Part shown: in pieces, positions 12,249 through 23,349 of the stretch
Numbering within the stretch: the stretch's first letter is position 1
Layout of the letters: each line of letters begins with the position of its first letter
From: Ilyonectria destructans
Taxonomy: Eukaryota > Ascomycota > Sordariomycetes > Hypocreales > Nectriaceae
Length of the DNA: 64,000 nt
NCBI GenBank assembly: GCA_020740775.1
Contig: JAHEWK010000009.1
Span: forward strand, 2,294,001-2,358,000
Direction of reading: 5' to 3'
Notes under the pieces: model-generated
What the model was told of the DNA's origin: nothing
Database searches by the model: none
The model's input: the letters and a program-made list of their open reading frames with translations, nothing else
Position numbers and translations under genes: made by a program

Positions 12249-12617
12249 CTATTGGAAATCGTTGGGCCAGCACTTCTCCTTGGGCCAGAGCTTCTCGTTG
12301 TGAGTGCTCGCGTGGACTTCCAGCTGGATCTTGTTTGTGTTGACAATCTCCTTGCGACAGTTTTGGCACTGCACCGAATCACTCAGTCACGTAGTCCATG
12401 AGCAGCGTGCAACAGGTCAATACTCACGATGGAAGTGGGCTTGGGCGCCTTGACAGGCAGACCGTTGGCCTTCACGGGAGTGCGAGTACCGGCAGCATCG
12501 GCCTTCTTCTGCTCCTTGTTGCGCTGCGGGAGACACGGATAAGCAGAGGCGAGAGAGACTGGGGACTAGATGGGCTCGACTGAAGGGACCTACTCTGTCT
12601 TTCTTGGAGATGGGCAT
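12249..12617 (-). CDS. Small ZNF706/At2g23090-like C2H2 zinc protein
   Basis: Three tiny exons on the minus strand: 12594-12617, 12428-12523 and 12249-12368 (24, 96 and 120 nt), all phase 0 with GT-AG junctions. Together they give 79 residues. The protein starts MPISKKDRRNKEQKKA, a basic 4F5/SERF-like head. A Pro/Lys linker follows, then a single zinc finger CQNCRKEIV...HASTH (Cys at residues 41 and 44, His pair about 16 residues on) and the tail EKLWPKEKCWPNDFQ. This is the layout of the small eukaryotic zf-met2/ZNF706-type family, whose exact role is poorly defined. The gene is easy to miss because no exon exceeds 120 nt. Confidence 0.88.
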
Positions 12618-13221
12618 GATGGCGGACGGCGAAGATACGGAAACCCGGTGAACAGAGATGCTATTGCGTGTTTTTCAAACTGCGCGGGGTCTTTGTCGTA
12701 ACGTGATGCGGTGATGCGGCGAGGGAAAAAATTTGATACGGGTGAAGTTTACAGCCGTGCGCTAGGTAGCCTGAGCAGACTCCAAAAGTCGCACCACAGG
12801 AGGTTGCCTGTTAGATGTGTTATCGGCCGGAATAATAGTCGGCCCAGTTGGTCTGATAAGGGAACGAGTTTTGAAACAAGGGAACTAATGCGGATTGGTG
12901 GGTTCTCGCGTGGCGATCCACTCTTCAAGTTGGGGCAGAATGGGAACGATTTACGGACTGAGAAAGACGAGCAGCAGCATCTTTTTGATGAATACGGGGT
13001 TTGATATAATTTATAACACGGGTTAATAATATTGAGTTGGCGAGGGATGTTTGAGTTATGGAACAAGTGCTGCATAAATGTTAGCACCATCCCTCTCACC
13101 AGCAAAATCATCCACTTTCACCAAATCAAACACCAACCAACACAGTGGGACGCACAAAGTAAATCACAATCTAATCAAAAGATAATGTACAGATCTTTTC
13201 GTTCCATGGCAACCTCTATCA
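12618..13221. other. Intergenic region
   Basis: Promoter side of the small zinc-protein gene and 3' flank of the protease gene. Open frames here overlap on both strands without any recognisable protein. Confidence 0.4.
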
Positions 13222-15979
13222 TCACTTCGCATACTTGATGCTAAACACTGGCGACACGGATTTATCCCAGTCACTCTCCTTCGTCTCGTCTCCAAAGATC
13301 CTCAGCGCCCGATACGCAATCTTATACCGTCCAGCAGGCGCAAAGCTGCCGTCCAACAGCTCACCAGTCCACTTCAGTGAGTTGGAACCCATTGCGTTCC
13401 ACAGCATGGGGAAGGTGACGGGCGCGCCGAGGCTCTTTGATGTAGCGTTGGACACAGCAGAGACGGGGATGACCTCGGCCTGCAGCTGAGCAGAGCCAAG
13501 GGCCAGGAACCATGTGAGCGCAGGCAGGACCGCGCTCGAGTCATTGGTGCCCTGCGCGGGGAGGGTGAAGCTGGAGTTGGCCGCCACAGGAGTCAGGCTC
13601 TTGTCAGTCGACAAGCTGATCCAGGTATCCTCAGGCGCCAGCACAGTCGAGTCGTGCAGAGATCCCGCAAGTCCTTGGTAGGGAAGCGACAGCGAGGTTC
13701 CATCCGATCCATTGATGGCGATGAAGCCAGACCACAGCGGGAGACGCTTTGCGGTAAGGCCCTCGGGAGGAGTAGGCACCACCTCGATCGTGACGCTGTC
13801 ACCCGCTCCGACGCTAAGCTTGGTCTCGCTGAATTTAAGGCTGGCAGGGCCGTCAGTAAACTCATTGGGGAACTTGGCTGGGTAGATGGAATCCGCATCA
13901 AGTGTGTAAACGGCCTTCGTAGGGATATTGGAAATATCAAAGTCGATATCCTCACTGCCGGTATTCTCAATCGTAAAGTTGAGCACGCTGACAAAGTTGT
14001 CTGTGTCGTTGAACGAGAGACTGGAATGGCTCAAGATGACGTTGGCGTAAGCAGCGTCATATGCTTTGATCAAACCACCACCCTGCTGGGGAACGGGAGC
14101 AAGGAAGTCATAAAACTTGGCGCCATCGTTGAAGAGCGTTGGGTCCGCATTGGCAGACAAGAGGTTCTCGATAAGAGCTGGCTCCAAGGTACCGCGGACC
14201 TCGGCGATGAGGGCGATGATTCCAGCGACCCCAGGGCAAGCCATCGATGTACCAGAGAGGACGGCATAGCTGCCCTTGGCTCTGGGGTAGGTCGATAGGA
14301 TGCTTCCTCCCGGAGCTCCAAACTGGGGCTTGACATCCAGTTCCCACGTCGGTCCCCAAGACGAAAAGGTGCTAATCGAACCACCAGTAACGCTGTTGGT
14401 GCTCTCAGAGAGAATGACATTACCGTCTGTTCCGTCAGACATCTCGAGCGTGACGGTAGATCCTGCCTTGAGGAGCGAGATCATCTTTGCACCGACGTCA
14501 GATGTAACCATGCCGGCAGCGAGGATGCCAGGAACAGTGGATACATCAATGGCCACAGCACCTCCGGCGTTGTTGTATACCATGATGTACTTGGCACCAG
14601 CCGCTGCGGCATTCTGGGCCTTCTGCACAAAGGTACAGGTTCCACGGCGCACGAGGACAATGTGTCCGCTCAAATCAGGTGTATCAGCAGGGTACGCATC
14701 ACAACCGCCATTGGTGATAGTGGTGTCGTAGCTAGGTGCCCAAAGAGGGAGTTTCACACCTCCCCAGGCAGAAGGAGATCCAGCTGTAGAACCAAACGCG
14801 ACCTTGGTGCTGCTGCCGTCGACGGTGTAGTGCGAGGTGTTGAGCAGCGCCATATACTTGCTGTTGTCGTACGAGGCGATGGCCATGACCTTCTTGCCGT
14901 TGGCCGCCGTGCTGGCGTAGAACATGCCGACATCGCCCGAGTTACCGGCCGATACCGTGCAAGGGACGCCCTGTTCGACAATGCGCGAGACAGCCACGGA
15001 CCAAGGCTCCTCTGACCAGCCGCTGGGGCCACCGATAGAGGCAGTGATGATGTCGGCGCCATCCTCAAAGGCCTGGTTGAAGGCGGCAATGAGCACATCG
15101 TTACCGGCCTCTCCGTCACATCCAAATACTCGGTATGCGCCAAGCGTAACGCCAGGAGCGGCGCCGGTGAATCCCATGGAGTTCTCTTGGGCGGCGATGA
15201 TACCAGCCACATGGCTACCGTGTCCTGCGCAATCCATTGGGTCCTCATCTGGGTAGACCGCATTATAACCGTCATAGTCATCGCCAACAAAGTCAGTGCC
15301 AAAGGACACGAGGCAGTCAGGACCAAAGCATCCTCCAAGAGCAGGGTGGTCGTAGTCAATCTAGATGAACCATATCAGTCAAGCTGACCTAACAAAAAGC
15401 CGAGTGTTGATACTTACACCAGTGTCGATGACGGCGACCTTGATTCCCTTTCCAGTAATACCCTTCGCTCGCAGCTTGTCGACCTGGGTCATGACGTGAG
15501 GCGAAAAGGTATCGGCCTCGGTCTCGTTGATGGCCCGCTTCTTGGTGATGGCATGCTCTACGCCAGGGGTTCCTACCCACTCGACTGTCGGTTTCGGGAT
15601 GCTGTACACCTTGACAGGCCACATGTTCTTAACCGCAGGCAACGCAGCAATGTTAGTCGCCATGTCATCAGCCTTGTCAAGGTCGTTGAACTGGATTGAG
15701 ACACCCTTGAAGAGCTTGTAGTTAAACTCCATACGGGTGGTAGCCTGCCCAGCTACCTTTCTATTGAAGCCCGCTAAGTTCTATTCCATATTAGCTTTGC
15801 CTGTGTGGACGAAGGCTGGACGGTTCATAACCGGAATGTACACATACGCTGTCATCCTCGAATTCGACGATGTAGGCACCGGGGAGCCGAGAGGATGCCT
15901 GCTTCGTCTCAGTGTTGTCGAGTTGCACGGCACTCGACAACCCTGCAAACAGGCATGCTGCCAAGCTTAAGCGAACCAT
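13222..15979 (-). CDS. Secreted subtilisin-like serine protease (S8, PA-domain type)
   Basis: Three exons on the minus strand: 15848-15979, 15418-15780 and 13222-15360, joining in phase 0 to 877 residues. Order of parts: signal peptide (MVRLSLAACLFAGLSSA), an inhibitor-like propeptide, then the catalytic domain with Asp163 (AVIDTG), His212 (GHGSHVAG) and Ser537 (GTSMACPG). A protease-associated domain is inserted between His and Ser (around LVRRGTCTFVQKAQNAAAAGAKYIMVYN). The C-terminal Fn3-like region is typical of vpr/C5a-peptidase-like subtilases. All three catalytic residues are present, so it should be active outside the cell in protein breakdown. Close relatives occur in many plant- and insect-associated ascomycetes. 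Confidence 0.95.
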
Positions 15980-18508
15980 GGCGGCTAGTGCAGATCCTCC
16001 TTCTGGGAATGTCAAAAATGAGAGACTGGGAACAGAAATGGCAATGAGTGAAGACGAGTCCCTTGGCCTTCAAGTACAGCGACTATATGGTACTGTTATA
16101 TAGGAAAACCATTGCTTCTACAAAGAAGGTTCATTGTCGGCTCAAGAAGCCAGGATAAGACCGAGGGACTAATTACTCAAGCACATGCTCACCTGTTCCG
16201 CGCAGCAGCCATCGTTGCAGCGATAGCCAAGCGACGAGCATTAGCGGGGCTTGATTGCAGCCAACATATCGAGAGATTGCAACAGCTGCATTTATTGGCC
16301 ATTAATGGAAGGTGTCGCATGGCATAAGTTCCTGGACCTTAGCAGAAGTTCCGGCGCAGAAGTTCCTCAAGACCTTTGGTTTTCGACGGCTATCATGGAC
16401 CAACCGACCTCCCTGTTCGGGTTAGTTCCCCTGGTTCTATCGCGTTGCATCGCAGCTATAAGTGCGAAAAGAGTAAAAGAGGAACGGATCTACGGCCGGA
16501 ATCACATCAGCCCCCCGGGATGCCCCTGATAACCCCTGCCGATGCCCCTGAAAATAAAGTGCTTAGCGCCGGGAAGTAACCCAGATCGATAGCCACAGCG
16601 CACGAGCGTCACGCGATGGAGCATAGACAATGGGTGGAAATAGAGCTGACTGGTCAATTCACCAGATTATTTTGCATGGACTAGGATTTAACAGAATGGA
16701 CACGAAGGGCGGAATTGGAGAGAATGGGCCTAACTAAAGCTGGGAGAACTGTCGTCCCTTTTTAACTTCGAAGCCGTACCCACCCCACTACACGCCTACC
16801 CTAGATGTTATCACCTAGCAGTGTGAATCCCCTCAAGAGACTGAAGCTCTCTCGTATTTGTTTAAAAATTAATTTAGTTTAACTTTCATAGTCAGGCTTG
16901 TTACAAAATCCATTACTTTGTTTCTGCATCAATATAGACTCTAGAACCGCAGGCGTCGAATTTCCAGTTTTGAATTTTATTGGCCTTGTCTTCCACCTCA
17001 TCTGTACTCTCAACTAAATGTATTAACCAAAAATACTTTCCTATTTTGCCCACTCAGTCACCTTTTGACCAATGGAATTCATTTACAAACTGGCTGACCC
17101 GCAAACGGGCGAGTTCGAGGTACATTTAACCATAAGCACTCAAATTGCATCAACCCCGGTCGCAGCGTAACGCAGGCCAGCATGTACCCCAGCCCGATCT
17201 TGCTTACATGTAGGGTTGCTATTGGACGTCACTTGAGGTGTGTGTACACTTCTATGCAGAGAATGAAAATTCTAGTGTATCAGTGATCGAATGGTAACTT
17301 AGATTAAATCATTGGTCGCCCTGTCGCTGCTACACTCGGCTTCGTAATTGCAGTCTCAATTTACTTTGTCCGGGACTCATGTTCGAGTTCTGGTTTATAA
17401 TAGCGCTCTAAGGTCGTGCTGGGTTGTATTTTAGGTGGTATGAATGACGGGAGAGCTACAAACTGCTGGACTGAACCGTGTCCCTTGCTCATTATTCCTG
17501 ATCAATGGTACGCATATGAAAAAGCCATCTGCTTCAACGAGGCAAAATACTTTCACCGCGCCCAGGAATCGGAGTGGTAGGGATCTGGTCAGTCACTAAG
17601 TAAATTTAGATTTTAAGAATGATGCACTCCCTAAAGGTGATTTTAGCGAGTCAATTGGAGCGGCCGACTCAGTTAGAGCACACCTCGAAATTGACCGAGA
17701 ATATAAGACACTTCATTCATTCATAGAAAGATTCTAATCTGAAATAAAGTGGCTTGTTCGGGTTGTAAACTACCCCTCAAACCCTAGTACCCTATTGATG
17801 TGTGTTGAAGTACTACAATCCATACGGCATTGGTATGGGTATCCATACTTTGCAGATCGTGGATTGTGGTTTAACAATATGCAAAACGCCAACTCTCGCA
17901 ACATCAAGTTGACACTTGCTGTAGCAGCCCCAAATACCCTCTAAAATACATTTTGACATTAGAATCGAACTCCACAGGTCTACTTTAGCCTAGATCCGAT
18001 GGTGCATTGTGCCCACAGCGCCAACGCTGCGGAGTTGCCGATGGCGATCGATTCTGGTCACTGTGGCCTCGCTCACAGCCAGCACAATCCCCTCGAGAAT
18101 GCCAGTCAGCAGGCGACTCGGGGCAGCGCCGAATCCGCGGAGGCTGCGATCTTTGTGCCAGGTGACAATACTGAAAAGGAAGCATATAAAGCTATCGCTG
18201 GAATCATCCCTTCCAACCTCCTCACCGCGCGCAACCCCCGCTGCGCGCATACCAACCTGATGGTTCCAGTTCTGGCAGAAGGACTAAGTTACTTTCTCAA
18301 CTAATATGACATCAATGGGACCCCGGATCGGGCCCGAGATACTGAATAATGGTTTTCTGCCAGTTACTATAGTTTTTCCTTTATTTCTACAGTACAGAAG
18401 CACTATCTATCTTTAACTAGGTCTATAGAGTATGAATAAACTATAATATGCAAAACGCAACCCGAAAAGTAAACACACCAAAACTTGGTGCTATTTATCT
18501 GCAGAGCT
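15980..18508. other. Long AT-rich gene-free region
   Basis: About 2.5 kb without a supportable gene. The part next to 15980 is the protease promoter. From about 16850 to 17980 the sequence is AT-rich with stops in all frames. A hairpin with 7-bp perfect arms (GTCAATT/AATTGAC, 17650-17695) resembles a tRNA acceptor and D arm but is too short. Open frames at 17985-18304 have no recognisable features. Confidence 0.45.
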
Positions 18509-19507
18509 CTAAGCCAAACCCACCAGCTTCAGCGAATCTTCCCAAAGACGCGCTTCATTTCCTGCATCATAAGCATGCTTCGCGTGACCTATGGCACCCT
18601 GCGCCGCACTCTCATCCGGTGAAAGTTCTGCTACCGCACAGTCGGCCAGATATTTTCCTCCAGTGTGCTCCAACTGCTTGCTTACTGCAGCCCAAACAGT
18701 TGTCGCGGCTCCTTGCTCGGGGCTCTTCAATCCCTTGGCCATTGCCTCACTGCTAGCCATTTGCTTGACGACTGCTTCGGGGACATGCTTCATAAGAGGC
18801 GTCAAGATGCCGCCGGGGTGGAGGCTTGTTGCGTGGATGCCCTGGGATCCGTATCGACGCTCGATCTCGTTGGCCATGTAGATGTTGGCTGTCTTGGATT
18901 GGCCATACGCTGCCCAGGGACTATATCCACCTTTCTGGAAATTGTAGTTGTCCGACGCATTGATGCCGCTCATTGTGTGTGCGGTTGATGAAAGGTTGAC
19001 GACTCGCGAGTTGAGTTCCGGCGTGACAGCGGCCAGCAGGGCGGGTTTCAATAACTCGAAGAACAGGAAGTGGGACAGATGATTGGTTCCAAACTGCAGT
19101 TCATGTCCGTCTTGAGTGAGCTCGAGGTTCTGCACCGCCATGATGCCCGCATTGTTGATCAAGATGTTGATTCTATCCGTCTTTGCCAAGATGTCCTTTG
19201 CAGCACCGCGAACGCTGTCCAGCGAACCTTGATCCATCTTGACAAGAAACATGCGGCTGGGGTCGAAGAAATCGGCCAATGCAGACTCGGCCTTTGCAAG
19301 ATCTCGAGCAGTCAAGTACATGGTTGCGCCGGTGCGAGAAAGAGCACGAACGGTTTCGATGCCAATACCTGACGAGACTCCGGTGATGACAATGACCTTG
19401 CCGACGAGCTTACCCTCGGCTGCTTCGTCCTTGATGATCTGCAAGGCGGTTGGCCTAGCGTCACCCGGGCCTTGAGGGTTGGCGTGGGCGGGTGCGTAGC
19501 GGGACAT
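18509..19507 (-). CDS. Short-chain dehydrogenase/reductase
   Basis: 332 residues, intronless. The start chosen is MSRYAPAHANPQ at 19507; the upstream in-frame extension has no family similarity. NAD(P)-binding motif TGVSSGIG is at residues 42-49, NNAG at 118-121, the catalytic serine region NLSSTAH near 171-177, and Tyr201/Lys205 in YGQSK. This matches the classical SDR fold of the WW-domain-oxidoreductase/retinol-dehydrogenase-like group common in fungi. The substrate is unknown. It is divergent from the bZIP gene across a 425-bp shared promoter region, which makes co-regulation possible but unproved. Confidence 0.92.
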   Translation of the reverse strand: MSRYAPAHANPQGPGDARPTALQIIKDEAAEGKLVGKVIVITGVSSGIGIETVRALSRTGATMYLTARDLAKAESALADFFDPSRMFLVKMDQGSLDSVRGAAKDILAKTDRINILINNAGIMAVQNLELTQDGHELQFGTNHLSHFLFFELLKPALLAAVTPELNSRVVNLSSTAHTMSGINASDNYNFQKGGYSPWAAYGQSKTANIYMANEIERRYGSQGIHATSLHPGGILTPLMKHVPEAVVKQMASSEAMAKGLKSPEQGAATTVWAAVSKQLEHTGGKYLADCAVAELSPDESAAQGAIGHAKHAYDAGNEARLWEDSLKLVGLA

Positions 19508-19932
19508 GGTGATTGTGGTGATTTTGAATGAAGTGATTTGTTTTGAAGACTGTGAGGTTGAGTTGCCGAGAATCTCAATTGACGAGCCATAGATGTCTTT
19601 ATATACTGGATTTATCAAGAGACTGCTATGGATACTCCTTAATTCCCAGCACCTTTTCCTACACAACCCGGACTTAGGATGCAGTAGACCCGAAGGCCTC
19701 ACCGCACTCTGCCCCTTTGGTCCTAGCGTTGGAGTTTGGCCTCTTCCGATCTTTGTCATCTGGCTGACAGGTTTTCCCCCTTCTGGCTAGGCTCGAAGCT
19801 TGCGGAACAATCCAACTCCAGGCCATTTTTAACAGCGACCAAAACTTCCTCTTCTGAATCCTTTTGGACCGTTCCGTATCTTTTCTTAGTGATATCGACT
19901 TTTTATTCTCCTTTTGTACAAGCGCCGTCGAG
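19508..19932. promoter_or_regulatory. Divergent promoter region between SDR and bZIP genes
   Basis: 425 bp separate the two divergent start codons. No specific operator is evident. A TATA-like TTTATATA element lies near 19597, which could serve the minus-strand dehydrogenase gene. Confidence 0.45.
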
Positions 19933-20893
19933 ATGCCATCCGCCGGCCAGAAACGCAACGCCGAAGACCGAAAGGAGCTGAAACGGATCCAGAACCGGGT
20001 GAACCAAAGAGCGCGCAGTAAGTAAGCGAGATCCCCACACGCCGGATTCATAGCCTAATAGAATGGTAGGGCAGCGCCTTAAAGCGGAAGAGGATGCCAA
20101 CGCAAAGACGCAGAAGCACCCCTATCGAGTTGATCGTTGGCGGCTTCCTAGTCCCAGTGTTTCAGCTCCTCCCAAGTCCAAGTCAGGGTGCATTACTATA
20201 CCAGAAGTTACAAGAATGAATGAGAGTCCAAACCAAGGATCTGCTGCTCAGAAATCCGGGCCATCTCATGATATCGAGCTTCCTCTATCTGTCGATCACC
20301 TCCTAATACACTTGATATCCCACAATGTTTGTCGAGGTTTGATATCGAATAAGTCTCTCCTAAGACTGGCAGCCAGCTTCATCAACGTCGATCATAACAC
20401 ACCCGTACGCTCAGACGAATTCACACTATGCCATACCGCGGTAGTCCGACCTACACACCAAGAAATACCGAATAGCCTTGTACCGACACAGCTTCAGATG
20501 AACTCACCACACCCAACCTGGATGGACGTGATCCCATTCCCCCGAATCAGAGATAATCTGATCAAGCGACAAAATCTTTTCCATCACATGGATTTTTTAG
20601 AAGACCTTATCGGAGACGTGAACTTTTTTACACGGTCTGAGGACGAACTGACGCTGCCAGCGGCTTCATGGAATTGTCGGGGCGAAGACGGTGACCAAAC
20701 AGATCACGACACGAAAGGCCTCGTCTTATGGGGAGAGCCATACTTGAAGGAAAGTTGGGAGGTTAGCTCCCGTTTTTTAGGAAAGTGGGCGTGGACTACC
20801 GAAGGTTGTGAAGAAATTATCGACATCTCTAATGGGTGGCGAGTGACTAGAGGGGAGGATCCGCTGGGGATATCCGTATCACCTAAGTACTAG
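19933..20893 (+). CDS. bZIP transcription factor with DUF3425 domain
   Basis: Two exons: 19933-20017 and 20070-20893, joined by a GTAAGT...GGTAG intron of 52 bp, giving 302 residues. Splicing restores the basic region RIQNRVNQRARRQRLK at about residues 19-34. The bZIP signature N-x3-Q-x3-R is seen in NRVNQRARR. The leucine zipper is short or degenerate, as usual in this fungal family. The C-terminal half is the DUF3425 domain: LPTQLQMNSPHPTWMD, PFPRIRDNLI, then WGEPYLKESWEV and a helix around EEIIDISNGWRVTRG. These nuclear regulators often sit beside the gene they control, here perhaps the divergent dehydrogenase (inference). Confidence 0.88.
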
Positions 20894-21070
20894 GAGGAAG
20901 AAATAGGAGTCTTAACAGACAGCTCCAGCAGCTCTAGCGCTGATATCGCTCAACACAGACCCTAATATCTCAGGTAAAATGCAGCCTCAGGCCACCACCC
21001 GTTAATAATTACTGTCAGCATTGTTCAGTCATCCCTCGTTTTTGAACATCTAATATTCGAGACATAATTT

Positions 21071-22768
21071 ATGCTTAACGCTTATGCCGAGTTATCTTTC
21101 GTCAATATGACTGCCGGTAATAGTGTTTCCCTAGAGCGCGCTGGAGCATTCTACCGCCTTCCTAATGAGCTTCTGATCACCATTGTGAAGAGCTGTGAAG
21201 GTCTAGACAATCCAGTCCCAGCGCGGCGCAAACGTTGGTGGCATGGGTCATACCGTCTCCTCGAGACCCTGAGACTCACGCATCCGCGGTTCGCCAACCT
21301 GAAATTCATCAACACTCTGTTGTTCACCACCATCCAACTGGAGCCGACACGAGCAGGTCTGAGGAGCCTACAGCGTGGCGATTTCTCACGCGTTGCCGAG
21401 TTTGTGCTGAGAATCACCTTCGTTACGCCACCAAATTGGGCGCTATCATTCGAGGCCTTTAGCGATATTGTTTCACGGTTGGCCGTCGAAGCGCACGCCG
21501 ACGAGATTGACGAGGAAGAGTTCCGTCGCTCATATTGGGTCTTCGACAAACCTGAGCAGGAGAGGTACGTGAACGAGCATCTCGGGGGCGAATGGCCTCT
21601 TTCGGAAGCACAGCTACGTGACGGCTTTGCCGCCTACAGTCAGGAAGCGGCGGCTACCAAAGCTTTGCTTGAAGGACCTGATGCCCAGCTCAAAGACGCG
21701 TGGGTGAGCCTGATGAGAAAACTAGGCAGCCGACCACTCTACGTCCGGTTCATCAATGTGGACTGTGGGCAGATGCGCCGACCGGACTATTATTACGACT
21801 CACCCTGCAACTCCGACCCTAAGCCGCCATGTAGTCTTGCGGCTCATGAGCATACCGGAGAGCCTGAAGTACACTGCACCCGCCCGGCTGCTGTGGCGGG
21901 TGACTCCCTCTTCGCCATGGCCATGTCATGTCTGGCGATATCAGGAGTCTCTGTGGGAAATATGGTCATCCAGCACTACATGACAGGAAGCTTCGCCTGG
22001 GAGACAATTACGGCCTGGGAAAGCCTAGATCTAAGCTCGCTCAAGGTGTTCAACTTCAGCCCCCGAATCCTTCTGGGCGAAGCTCCCGGCGAGAACGACA
22101 GCGCGTTCGCTCCGCTGCCATTGCTGACTGCTGAGGACGTCGGACAGCGCGCCTCCGAAGCCGTCCACACCGTGCTCGACAAGAGCCATAACTCGTTGAC
22201 ATGTCTCAGAATCAACGTCGAACGCCCGATGCGCTGGCCTGGTCGTCGGGTAACCCTTGATCTGCCTGCGCTTCGGGATGTCCATATTATGAACGGAGAC
22301 GTCAACGCGCCGCTTTTGAGGAGGTGGATGGCCCACATGCCGCAGCTGCACCTCTTGGAGATAGCTGATTGCCAGCTATTCAAAGGCCTCCCGTCCGAGT
22401 GGATTAAGGTTCTTGATGCCATTCGCGACCATCCAAACGTGGCTGGACCCATGCTGAAGGGACTCACGGTCAAATTAAACCCCATCCTAACGACCAAACA
22501 CACAGGAGTTCATTATAACAGAATAGTACGCCGCGGGGACGACATCATCGCCACCAAAGGGTTGAACACGGCAGGCACATATGAGGCTGAGGATAGCGCT
22601 AAGGCATTTGAGAGGCATTTTTACAACGCAGTGCCGTTTAGAAAGAATTATGTCCTGAGATATTGGTTGGATTGCTACACTCCAGACACTGGGTCGGATG
22701 AGTATGATGAAGAGCCCGAGGATAATGATGAAGATGAAACAAGGGAAGGCGGTGAAGAACTACGTTGA
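21071..22768 (+). CDS. F-box protein
   Basis: 565 residues, intronless. An F-box-like N-terminal motif (FYRLPNELLITIVKSCE at about residues 27-43, then LRLTHPRFANL) suggests a Skp1-binding ubiquitin-ligase adaptor. The central part (residues about 330-460) has loosely leucine-rich segments such as LRINVERPMRWPGRR and LPALRDVHIMNGDV that resemble the target-binding region of fungal F-box/LRR proteins. The C-terminus is strongly acidic (DEYDEEPEDNDEDE). Targets cannot be inferred. It belongs to a large, fast-evolving fungal family. Confidence 0.75.
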   Translation: MLNAYAELSFVNMTAGNSVSLERAGAFYRLPNELLITIVKSCEGLDNPVPARRKRWWHGSYRLLETLRLTHPRFANLKFINTLLFTTIQLEPTRAGLRSLQRGDFSRVAEFVLRITFVTPPNWALSFEAFSDIVSRLAVEAHADEIDEEEFRRSYWVFDKPEQERYVNEHLGGEWPLSEAQLRDGFAAYSQEAAATKALLEGPDAQLKDAWVSLMRKLGSRPLYVRFINVDCGQMRRPDYYYDSPCNSDPKPPCSLAAHEHTGEPEVHCTRPAAVAGDSLFAMAMSCLAISGVSVGNMVIQHYMTGSFAWETITAWESLDLSSLKVFNFSPRILLGEAPGENDSAFAPLPLLTAEDVGQRASEAVHTVLDKSHNSLTCLRINVERPMRWPGRRVTLDLPALRDVHIMNGDVNAPLLRRWMAHMPQLHLLEIADCQLFKGLPSEWIKVLDAIRDHPNVAGPMLKGLTVKLNPILTTKHTGVHYNRIVRRGDDIIATKGLNTAGTYEAEDSAKAFERHFYNAVPFRKNYVLRYWLDCYTPDTGSDEYDEEPEDNDEDETREGGEELR

Positions 22769-22864
22769 AGATGATCTTAATCTTTTGCTATTTAAAAAGT
22801 ACACAAACTAAAACCTCCGTCTGAAGTTCCGTCTAAGGTATTCTCTAAGGTTAGATTTATCAAA

Positions 22865-23349
22865 TTGATAAGTATGGCTCCTGTGCCAAGCATACCTACC
22901 ATGAGTGCAAATGATAATATAGATAATAATAGCCGGCGAATTTATCTTGTCGATCCGCTAGGTTTCGACAACACTCATGGCTCAGATGTTGAAATATTCA
23001 AGGAGATGGCGGTTTTCCTTGGCCAGGTCTACAGGAGCGGAGCACGCCTAGGAGGGGTTCTCTATTGTCATCGAATTACTGATAACAGAATCTCTGGATC
23101 AGCTCTCCGGTCATTCACTCTACTCAAGAAATTATGCGGACCCGATGCGGCAAAATTCGTTATCCTTATCACCATCATGTGGGATTCAATCCGGGACGGT
23201 AAAGCAGCGAGTACCAGCAGGCTACCTGGAGATACGAAGAATTAAGGAACAAAGAGGAATTCTGGGGCTCAATTCAGCTCCTCGGAAGTCGTACTCAGCA
23301 ATGGGTCGGAACAAGATCATCAGCCCATTCTATTCTCACAAGAGAGTAG
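22865..23349 (+). pseudogene. Truncated AIG1/MMR_HSR1-like GTPase relic
   Basis: The frame 22865-23245 carries the middle of a fungal G-domain protein: VDPLGFDNTHGSDVEIFKEM (G3 region, DPLGF in place of the usual DTPGF), then GGVLYCHRITDNRISGSA and KFVILITIMWD. The expected P-loop is absent upstream. After MWD the similarity jumps frame: YEELRNKEEFWGSIQLLGS lies in another frame ending at the TAG at 23347-23349. Missing G1 plus a frameshift mark it as a decayed fragment. Intact relatives are cytosolic GTPases with coiled-coil tails of unknown role. Confidence 0.7.

Noticed and set aside
13654..15015. Several plus-strand open frames opposite the subtilase
   Set aside because: They lie antisense to a well-supported protease with a complete catalytic triad and have no motifs of their own.
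17650..17695. Hairpin GTCAATT/AATTGAC enclosing a CTCAGTTAGAGC D-arm-like stretch
   Set aside because: Only 46 nt long and without anticodon or T arm; adding upstream or downstream segments as exons did not give a tRNA.
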